Shown: in pieces, positions 5,722 to 10,961 of the stretch
How the letters are laid out: each line of letters begins with the position of its first letter
How positions within the stretch are numbered: the first letter of the stretch is position 1
Origin: an uncultured Synergistales bacterium
GTDB taxonomy: Bacteria; Synergistota; Synergistia; Synergistales; Aminobacteriaceae
DNA: 10,961 bases
Assembly (NCBI GenBank): GCA_905236605.1
Contig: CAJORD010000072.1
Coordinates: 1 to 10,961 of the forward strand
Direction of reading: 5' to 3'
The notes under the pieces: model-generated
The model's input: only the letters and a program-made list of their open reading frames with translations
The model's database searches: none
Told to the model about the DNA's origin: nothing
Position numbers and translations under genes: made by a program

Positions 5722-7429
5722 AAAATTTTAATTGATTAGTCGTTAATTTGCCGCCCGTAGAGCCGACATCGACAGTCTTAACAGTCGTATTGCCTGATAG
5801 ATTCAGAGTCTCAAGATTATTCCTTGTAGGGAGCGTAACTGTGTTAATAGTTGCTTGCGTCAAATCCAAAGCTTCAAGATTTGTAAATCCTTCGAGCAAT
5901 GTCGCTAAATCTTCGATATTAGTATCGCTAGTAATTTGAAGATTATTTTCTGCCGCCTTTTGTTCGGGCGTCATGTTGTTGATTTCATCGACCGTTGCTA
6001 GTCTGGCTACGCTAAGCGTTATCGTTGCTTTTGCCTCGCCTGCGGTGTTCGTGGCCGTTATTTCGTAGGTAAAATTTTGTCCGGCTGTTGACGTTGCTGG
6101 CGTTCCGCTGATTGTGAAATTCAAATTATCGCTTGCCGCCGCGCCTGTTACGCCGCTCGGAAGCGTTCCGCTCGTTGACCATCTTAAATTGCTCCCGGCC
6201 GTAGCTCTGATTGTAAGGCTGGGATTATTGGAAATATGCAACGTGTGCAGCTGCTGGATAGTGCTGAAATCGGCGGCCGTTAAATTATATGCCATTCTAT
6301 CGGCGTGAAGCTCGAATAATGTTGTCGGGGCAACCGAGAGCGGAATTTTTGTCACGGAAATATCTAAGTGGGAAAGTTTTTCCAATCCGGCAAGGCTCAA
6401 CTCTGTCATATTCTCGTTATTTTCGACACGCAGGTATGCAAGATCAGTATTTTGCGTTACATCTAAGGTCGTTAGATTATTGTCATTCACATACAAGTAT
6501 TGAAGAGCCGTTAAGCCGCTGACATCAAGAGTCTCAAAATTATTACCTGAAACATCAAGCCTTGTTACAGTTGCTGGAATTGTCGGCAGTGTCGTTAATT
6601 CGTTGCCCGCGAGTATAACATACTTTGCATTTGTCGGAATGGCTGGCAGTGTTGTAAACTTATTGTTTGCAAGAGTTACGCTGGCATCGGAATATTCCGC
6701 CATTGTGGCCGGAAGGGTTATGGAAGTCATAGCGTCGCCGGAAAGTTCAAGTGTACGCAAGTTAGTGAATTTGCTAACGTCAAGCGTTGTTATTCCGTTG
6801 ACCATTGCATTAGCGTAAAACTCTTCTGGGTTGCCGCTTCTTTCTGTGAGTGTGTCAATCAGTGGCTGTACACCAATCTGCGTGCCAGAAATGTTAAGTG
6901 TTTCAATACTAGCAAAGGTCTGTCCTTGCGATGTCGAGTTCCACTTTATTTCTTTCAAAGTTGGGTTGCCCGAAACGTCAATCCTAGTAACGTATATAGT
7001 GAATTCACCGCTAAGATCCAATGTCCACTCGTCTGTTCTTGTTAGGTTGGGGCAATTAAAAGTTCTCAAAGAGGCACCGAGAGTTGTTGCGTTCAGAGGC
7101 CCTACTGCTTTTATGCCTTCAGCATACAAATAAGCTATTCCGAGTCTGTCAGAAGCTATAACGGGAAGCTTAACAGTAAGCTCCGGGTTGTTATAGCAAC
7201 GCAGTTGGCTTACAGGAAGCTCGCTCAAGTCTAACTCGCCTTCAAGAGCGCAATCATAGCACCAAATAGTACCCAAGTTAGTGCAGCCTTCGACGTTCAA
7301 ATAGGTCATGTTAGAATTGCCGTCGCACGTCAGATAACTTAATGAAGTGAGGCCGCTGACGTTTACGCCTGTTAGCTCCTGACCTGAGCAATCTAAGTCT
7401 TGAAGTCGCGTGAAGTATTTAACACCCAC
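5720..7429 (-). CDS. Leucine-rich-repeat surface or secreted protein, main body
   Basis: A 569-residue frame encoding most of an extracellular LRR protein. Irregular repeats fill residues about 5-410, with units such as LDCSGQELTGVNVSGL, LDVSGNNFETLDVSGL and YVNDNNLTTLDVTQNTDL. Residues about 410-475 look like an Ig-like or cadherin-type insert (SGTPATSTAG, then FTYEITATNTAGEAKATITL), and a last LRR segment runs about 505-555. GTG 7429 is only the first start codon left in this frame, not the native start: the frame stays open upstream (GIKSLVGVKYF matches the usual lead-in of this family), and the true 5' end lies in two other frames up to ATG 7625. No membrane anchor or sorting signal is visible at the C terminus, which ends in the terminator. 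It is visibly less A+T-rich than the neighbouring cobalamin genes. Binding partner unknown. Confidence 0.85.
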   Translation of the reverse strand: MGVKYFTRLQDLDCSGQELTGVNVSGLTSLSYLTCDGNSNMTYLNVEGCTNLGTIWCYDCALEGELDLSELPVSQLRCYNNPELTVKLPVIASDRLGIAYLYAEGIKAVGPLNATTLGASLRTFNCPNLTRTDEWTLDLSGEFTIYVTRIDVSGNPTLKEIKWNSTSQGQTFASIETLNISGTQIGVQPLIDTLTERSGNPEEFYANAMVNGITTLDVSKFTNLRTLELSGDAMTSITLPATMAEYSDASVTLANNKFTTLPAIPTNAKYVILAGNELTTLPTIPATVTRLDVSGNNFETLDVSGLTALQYLYVNDNNLTTLDVTQNTDLAYLRVENNENMTELSLAGLEKLSHLDISVTKIPLSVAPTTLFELHADRMAYNLTAADFSTIQQLHTLHISNNPSLTIRATAGSNLRWSTSGTLPSGVTGAAASDNLNFTISGTPATSTAGQNFTYEITATNTAGEAKATITLSVARLATVDEINNMTPEQKAAENNLQITSDTNIEDLATLLEGFTNLEALDLTQATINTVTLPTRNNLETLNLSGNTTVKTVDVGSTGGKLTTNQLKF

Positions 7430-7608
7430 AAGACTTTTGATGCCCTTATAGCTGCTAGTGCCACTTTCATAATATTGATTCTCTCGAGGACATACTGATG
7501 GAACACAGGATCGGGGAAGTTTCGCTCATTAATTTCTACGCTGTCGCTAGCTTCTGTTACCCCCCAAAGATTACGAACGCGAACAAGCATACTAAAACGC
7601 TTGCCCAT
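7393..7608 (-). pseudogene. Second-frame 5' segment of the LRR gene
   Basis: In the frame whose codons start at positions divisible by three, 7556 to about 7480 encodes VTEASDSVEINERNFPDPVF followed by HQYVLER. INERNFPDPVFHQYV is the characteristic N-terminal block of many secreted LRR proteins, where it precedes a segment ending in GIKSLxGVKYFT and the first repeat. That continuation is found one frame over (ENQYYESGTSSYKGIKSL), so the frame must change near the GAGAGAA run at 7485-7479. After that point this frame has no family resemblance and stops at 7393. The ATG at 7608 is internal and lacks its own ribosome binding site. It should not be annotated as a separate gene. Confidence 0.75.
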
Positions 7609-7625
7609 AAATTTTTTAACCGCAT
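7557..7625 (-). pseudogene. True 5' end of the LRR gene: signal peptide, cut short at a G6 tract
   Basis: ATG 7625 has a near-perfect Shine-Dalgarno, GAAAGGAG, on the minus strand (GGAG at 7636-7633, 7-nt spacing). It encodes MRLKNLWASVLVCLFAFVIF-GG, a textbook Sec signal peptide with a basic start and hydrophobic core, then stops at 7559-7557 right after a run of six G (7565-7560). One extra G would continue it as GGVTEASDSVEINE, placing a signal peptidase site after TEA. The signal peptide and ribosome binding site are seen; the need for one more G is inferred. Confidence 0.75.
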
Positions 7626-7733
7626 AAAAATTCTCCTTTCAAAAATTTTTTAGGAAAAGTCAGTTCCTGGAAGCAAAAAACTTAGCGCGATGTTTTTAAA
7701 ACTTTTATCACCCCCTGCTTATAATTGGCCGCT

Positions 7734-7762
7734 ACTATAACATGAGTATTTTATTTTGTCGA
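7734..7762 (-). promoter_or_regulatory. Promoter of the LRR gene, overlapping the yggS stop
   Basis: On the minus strand, -35 TCGACA (7762-7757, five of six matches), a 17-nt spacer and -10 TATAGT (7739-7734, five of six). The -35 box lies in the last codons of yggS and the spacer contains its stop. The start of transcription would be near 7727, giving a leader of about 100 nt before ATG 7625, with no clear terminator for yggS in between. Confidence 0.6.
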
Positions 7763-8440
7763 ATAAAATCGCGCGCCAAATAGCAGAGTGCCTATTCGCA
7801 CCATAGTGCTGCCTTCGAGGATTGCTAGCTCAAAATCGTCGCTCATTCCCATTGATAATATCGGCATGGTCAGCCCCGTTGAAGCTCTTGCGTTTTCAAT
7901 TATTCCGCGTAGCTGTGCAAAAGAATTTCTGATTTTCTTTTCATCGTCAGTAAGCGGCCCGACTGTCATTAAGCCGTCTAAACGTAAATTTTTTTGTGTT
8001 ACAACAAAATCCAAAAGTTGTGAAAATTTTTCCGGCGCAACGCCTGATTTACTCACTTCGTCTGACGTATTTACTTCAATCAAAATTGGAATTTGTTTAT
8101 TAAGTTCGTCGGCTATTCTGTTAAGTTTTGTTGCTAACTCGATCGAGTCAACGCTGTCGATACAGTCAAAAATTTCGACTGCTTTTCTTGCTTTGTTATT
8201 TTGCAAATGTCCAATTAAACGCCATTGTATTTTTGAATCAGGATATGCGGCTCTTTTAGCTTCAGCCTCTTGAACTCTGTTTTCACCGAAAAAATCTACC
8301 CATGAAATTTTTTCTGCTTCGCGCATTTCCTCAACTGTCCTAGTTTTGCTGACGGCCGTGAAAAAAATTTTATCATTTCTTCCAGCTTTGATTTTTGCAT
8401 TTTGGATACGTTCGTAAATTTCCTCAAAATTTTGTGTCAT
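7751..8440 (-). CDS. yggS: YggS family pyridoxal phosphate homeostasis protein
   Basis: A cytoplasmic PLP-binding protein (YggS/PROSC/COG0325) that keeps free pyridoxal phosphate in balance; no catalytic reaction is firmly known. The 229-aa product is full length. Family blocks are intact: FFTAVSKTRTVEEM (26-39) with the PLP lysine Lys 32, FGENRVQEAE (51-60), IQWRLIGHLQNNKARKAV (71-88), LIEVNTSDEVSKSGV (120-134), LDGLMTVGPLTDD (154-166) and the phosphate-binding end LSMGMSDDFELAI (195-207) plus GSTMVRIGTLLFG (210-222). It starts 3 nt after the stop of the HlyD-like gene and is the last gene of the minus-strand operon. In many bacteria this gene sits near sepF and division genes; here the next gene is the unrelated LRR gene. 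Confidence 0.97.
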   Translation of the reverse strand: MTQNFEEIYERIQNAKIKAGRNDKIFFTAVSKTRTVEEMREAEKISWVDFFGENRVQEAEAKRAAYPDSKIQWRLIGHLQNNKARKAVEIFDCIDSVDSIELATKLNRIADELNKQIPILIEVNTSDEVSKSGVAPEKFSQLLDFVVTQKNLRLDGLMTVGPLTDDEKKIRNSFAQLRGIIENARASTGLTMPILSMGMSDDFELAILEGSTMVRIGTLLFGARFYSTK

Positions 8441-8443
8441 TGT

Positions 8444-9382
8444 TCACCAAATCCTTAAATTTTCGTCTTTAACATTGAATATAATTGAATCGGCATTCAA
8501 TATCAATTTATTACCTGGCTGCACGCCTTTTTCTATAAAAAAATCACCTTCATCAGCGGGAAAACCTTCAATAGCGTGAAGTTCTGTGCTATTTCCATTT
8601 ACAATAAATACCATGTTTTTACCTTCGCGCGTAATTACAGCTGTATCTGGCACCATAACGCCCTTTTGAACATCTGTAACTACACTTGCAGTAAAAAGCC
8701 TTGAGCGTAGTATATTAGGGGGGAAAAAAGGCAGCCTAAGATACACTTTTAATTTTTGCCCTGATGATTTAACTGCAACAACTTCGGCGCGGCGTTCTTT
8801 ACCTTCAAGTTCAGTTCTTATCCTGATTGTGGGATTATTTTTATTATCCAAAGCTCTTGCTAATGATGGAGTTGTATCTAAGTAAGCTATACACCTTAAA
8901 ACTTGCGGTTGAGGGATTAGTTTTCCAATAGGCTCACCACGTCCCAAAAACGTCCCATTTTCGATCAAAGATGCGGTGTTGAACTCAGGAAATGGCGCAA
9001 AGTCTGGCCATAATTTTGGATAAACCCAATTACCTTCTTGACCATCAAGAGCTGGATAAAAATATGCCGGATAAGGAGCACGAACAGGGACACCATCAAG
9101 TGCTGCGAGCATTTCTCCTTTAGATACATAACGAGGTCGTGGCGATGGATATGTAAAAATTCCATCTTGCGGAGCATAAATTAATTGTTCGTCCCAAAGT
9201 AAAATGCCGTTTAACGGCTGTTCTTCACTATAATTTGTGCTCATAGCCTCGATTAATTGCGGGGTTGATAATTTGTAATTTTCGTACCAAATTTTATAAA
9301 CCTTAAATCCCATCATCATTATAAAAACAACAATGATGTAATAAATTATTTTTTGTATAATTTTCTTTTGTCGTCTTTTCAT
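8444..9382 (-). CDS. HlyD-like membrane-anchored periplasmic adaptor-like protein
   Basis: A 312-aa protein with a very basic N terminus (KRRQKKIIQK) and one membrane segment at about 11-30, so the rest should lie outside the membrane. The stretch GILLWDEQLIYAPQDGIFTY (59-78) followed by VSKGEMLAAL (86-95) resembles the half-motif of a barrel-sandwich (lipoyl-like) hybrid domain. A second half, GTFLGRGEPIGKLI (143-156), and beta-rich segments to the C terminus (GVMVPDTAVI, then a VQPGNKLILN block) match HlyD/RND adaptor proteins. It lacks the long coiled-coil hairpin of true efflux adaptors, and no transporter gene is beside it. The ATG overlaps the folE2 stop by 4 nt (ATGA), so translation is coupled. 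A similar HlyD-like gene before yggS is, as far as I recall, seen in other anaerobes. Fold moderately sure; function unknown. Confidence 0.75.
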   Translation of the reverse strand: MKRRQKKIIQKIIYYIIVVFIMMMGFKVYKIWYENYKLSTPQLIEAMSTNYSEEQPLNGILLWDEQLIYAPQDGIFTYPSPRPRYVSKGEMLAALDGVPVRAPYPAYFYPALDGQEGNWVYPKLWPDFAPFPEFNTASLIENGTFLGRGEPIGKLIPQPQVLRCIAYLDTTPSLARALDNKNNPTIRIRTELEGKERRAEVVAVKSSGQKLKVYLRLPFFPPNILRSRLFTASVVTDVQKGVMVPDTAVITREGKNMVFIVNGNSTELHAIEGFPADEGDFFIEKGVQPGNKLILNADSIIFNVKDENLRIW

Positions 9383-10176
9383 GCGGTTTTATTGCGCTCA
9401 ATTTCAGCGAATGCATCATGACTATGAATACTCTCAAAACTTGTTACATTTGCAGAGTACCACAAAATTTTCTCTTCTTTATCAAGTTCGATGGCAAGCT
9501 CTCTTATAACGTCTTCAACAAATCTTGGATTTTCATATGCAGTTTCAGTTATAAATTTTTCATCTTCGCGTTTTAACAGCGTAAAAAGTGGCGCTGAAGC
9601 TGATTTTTCGATTAAATCAATTAATTCTTCGAACCATACAAGACCCTTACATCTAACTCGTAAAGACACTAAAGCACGTTGATTATGCGCGCCATATTTT
9701 GAAATTTCTTTTGAGCAAGGGCACAAAGTCTGTACATTAAGCGAAATTCCAATTACCATATCGAAATTTTTTCCAATTGCATAAGCGGCTTCGAGTTTAA
9801 TATCACATTGCGAAAAACTCTCAATTCCTGATACAGGCGCCTTTTTACGAAAATAATATGGAAATTCAAAGCTCACCGAACTTTCAGAAGCCTCCAATTT
9901 TTGACAGAGCCTTTTAGTAAACGCTTCAAGATTTGACGGCGAAACACGTCCATAAAACTCTTCCAGCGTCTCAATAAATCGGCTCATATGAGTGCCTCTG
10001 TACTCATGCGGCAACATCACACTCATTGAAATTTTTGCAACTGTATTTTGAATTTTATTATCTCTGTCAAGCAAGATGACTGGATAACTCACGCCCTTTA
10101 CACCAACACGATCAATTTGTATATTGCGTTTGTCAATTTCTTTTTGTACATCATGCATAAAATTTTTATTTTCCAT
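9379..10176 (-). CDS. folE2: GTP cyclohydrolase FolE2 (type IB)
   Basis: Converts GTP to 7,8-dihydroneopterin triphosphate, the precursor of both folate and the 7-deazaguanines (queuosine). Type IB enzymes replace FolE and do not require zinc. The 265-aa length is typical. Family blocks: PHEYRGTHMSRF (56-67), LCPCSKEISKYGAHNQR (151-167) with the conserved Cys 154 of the PCSK motif, NPRFVED (216-222), and a C-terminal ESIHSHDA (248-255). Two ATG codons are possible (10176 and 10158); neither has a strong Shine-Dalgarno, and I keep the longer form. It starts 9 nt after the stop of the small exported protein gene and overlaps the next gene by 4 nt. With queD two genes upstream, the context points to queuosine, with folate also possible. 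Confidence 0.95.
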   Translation of the reverse strand: MENKNFMHDVQKEIDKRNIQIDRVGVKGVSYPVILLDRDNKIQNTVAKISMSVMLPHEYRGTHMSRFIETLEEFYGRVSPSNLEAFTKRLCQKLEASESSVSFEFPYYFRKKAPVSGIESFSQCDIKLEAAYAIGKNFDMVIGISLNVQTLCPCSKEISKYGAHNQRALVSLRVRCKGLVWFEELIDLIEKSASAPLFTLLKREDEKFITETAYENPRFVEDVIRELAIELDKEEKILWYSANVTSFESIHSHDAFAEIERNKTA

Positions 10177-10185
10177 GGAAATTTT

Positions 10186-10656
10186 TTATTTCTCTTTTGT
10201 AAGCTTCGATTCAAGAAATTCGGCTAATTCTGGGTTCGGCGAGGTCTTAGCAAGCTCCAGAAGGGTTACAACACTACCATCGTTTTTAGTGTATTTTGCA
10301 TCAGGAGATATTTTTTCATACTCAATTTTTTTTCGAAATTCTTCGATTGAACCTGCGAGACATATTTCGCTAAAACTTTGATATTGCTCGTCTGACAAGT
10401 CTGTAACTTCTCCTGAAGTCTTTGTACTACGTGGTAAATTACTATCCGATGGAATTGGGACTTCAGCGTCCGAAGATTCTGCTTCATCTGGTATTAAATC
10501 CCCCATGCCGTTCTTTCTCAAAGCGTCGTTGATTACTGTATTTAGGATTTGCCCTAGAATAGTTGCGCCGATATTTTCCAATGTCGAATTTGCAAATGCC
10601 GTGGTTGACGTCGATACAACAACAAAAATTATTAACGCACACAAAAACTTTTTCAT
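10186..10656 (-). CDS. Small exported protein with one ankyrin-like repeat pair
   Basis: A 156-aa protein of unknown function. It begins with a clear Sec signal peptide, MKKFLCALIIFVVVSTSTTAFA (1-22 plus Ala/Asn), with likely cleavage after AFA at residue 22. It is followed by a short amphipathic segment (TLENIGATILGQILNTVINDAL), an acidic low-complexity linker rich in Ser, Asp, Glu and Pro (about 55-85), and a helical C-terminal part (91-152) with the pattern of an ankyrin repeat: FSEICLAGSIEEFRKKIE, then NDGSVVTLLELAKTSPNPEL. No lipobox is present after the hydrophobic core. The ribosome binding site AAGGGG lies about 8 nt before the ATG. It sits between queD and folE2 (20-nt and 9-nt gaps), so it should be co-transcribed with them, but nothing in it suggests a pterin-related role. 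Confidence 0.8.
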   Translation of the reverse strand: MKKFLCALIIFVVVSTSTTAFANSTLENIGATILGQILNTVINDALRKNGMGDLIPDEAESSDAEVPIPSDSNLPRSTKTSGEVTDLSDEQYQSFSEICLAGSIEEFRKKIEYEKISPDAKYTKNDGSVVTLLELAKTSPNPELAEFLESKLTKEK

Positions 10657-10676
10657 ATAAACTACCCCTTAAAAAT

Positions 10677-10961
10677 TTAATTAAAATCCGTTTTTCGCAG
10701 TATTACGCAGCTTGTGGCGGTCTCCCACACGTGAACTTCATACAAATTACAATTTTCACGTTTCACTTTCTCTTCTATTTCTTTCCAAACCCAAATTGCA
10801 ATATTTTCTGCGCTGGGTTGTGCGATTAAATCGTTGATGTATGCGTGGTCAAGCCGTGTTATAACATGTTCTTTCACAATAGAAGCTAGTTCGCAAAAGT
10901 CCATAATCATTCCTTCAGAATCGGGCTGACCTTCCAGAACTACTTTTAATTTATACGTGTG
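10677..10961 (-). CDS. queD: 6-carboxy-5,6,7,8-tetrahydropterin synthase QueD, N terminus cut by window edge
   Basis: Converts 7,8-dihydroneopterin triphosphate to 6-carboxytetrahydropterin, the second step of queuosine/7-deazaguanine synthesis. Ninety-four codons of the C-terminal part are inside the window, and the frame runs open through the right edge. The first visible residues, HTYKLKVVLEG, match the end of the family HGHNYK zinc-binding block, so the first His is probably a zinc ligand. Then follow GMIMDFCEL (17-25 of the visible part), DHAYIND with the catalytic-site His, SAENIAIWVW and the conserved VWETATS near the end. An internal ATG at 10910 should not be taken as the start. The stop is 20 nt before the small exported gene. 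It is the first visible gene of the operon; its promoter and start lie to the right. Confidence 0.95.
   Translation of the reverse strand, partial: HTYKLKVVLEGQPDSEGMIMDFCELASIVKEHVITRLDHAYINDLIAQPSAENIAIWVWKEIEEKVKRENCNLYEVHVWETATSCVILRKTDFN

Noticed and set aside
5748..7133. Several plus-strand frames across the LRR gene
   Set aside because: They mirror the repeat structure of the minus-strand gene, lack ribosome binding sites and have no coherent protein character.
7788..8273. Plus-strand 161-codon frame across yggS
   Set aside because: A shadow of the intact yggS gene, whose family motifs on the minus strand are unambiguous.

Overview
The window reads as chromosome of an A+T-rich, probably anaerobic bacterium. 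It carries part of the oxygen-independent (cbi) cobalamin pathway, strong AGGAG-type ribosome binding sites, a zinc-independent GTP cyclohydrolase feeding queuosine synthesis, and a secreted leucine-rich-repeat protein of a kind common in gut and rumen anaerobes. A diderm Firmicute (Negativicutes-like) or a member of Synergistota would fit, but nothing here fixes the phylum.

Layout. A tRNA-Ser(CGA) on the minus strand is cut by the left edge and has its own consensus promoter. After about 460 bp of A+T-rich sequence comes a plus-strand pair: an SGNH-hydrolase-like membrane-anchored protein (about 444/542-1441) and an AlgI-type MBOAT O-acyltransferase (1444-2826), together a typical extracellular polysaccharide O-acetylation module. 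A strong extended -10 promoter inside the end of the MBOAT gene then drives a tight cobalamin operon: cbiC (2873-3469), cbiD (3470-4513) and a cbiE-cbiT fusion (4506-5699). A hairpin at 5703-5721 separates it from the convergent minus-strand LRR gene (5720 to about 7625).

Further right, all on the minus strand, is a compact operon read from the right edge: queD (cut by the window end) - a small exported ankyrin-like protein - folE2 - an HlyD-like membrane-anchored protein - yggS. FolE2 and QueD are consecutive enzymes at the start of the 7-deazaguanine (queuosine) pathway. YggS handles pyridoxal phosphate homeostasis. The role of the two exported or anchored proteins between them is unknown.

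The most unusual signal is at the 5' ends of the two envelope genes. The SGNH gene has a clear N-terminal membrane anchor encoded upstream of its first usable in-frame start, in a frame reachable from an ATG only by one base of shift, just after a 7-bp tandem repeat. The LRR gene starts with a perfect Shine-Dalgarno and signal peptide but needs two frame changes (at a G6 tract and near a GAGAGA run) to reach its LRR body. Each of the three breaks equals the loss of one base, and none is seen in the intact cytoplasmic genes nearby. This may be sequence error, gene decay or phase variation; the sequence alone cannot decide. I see no CRISPR array, insertion sequence, phage gene or clearly new defence or biosynthetic system.
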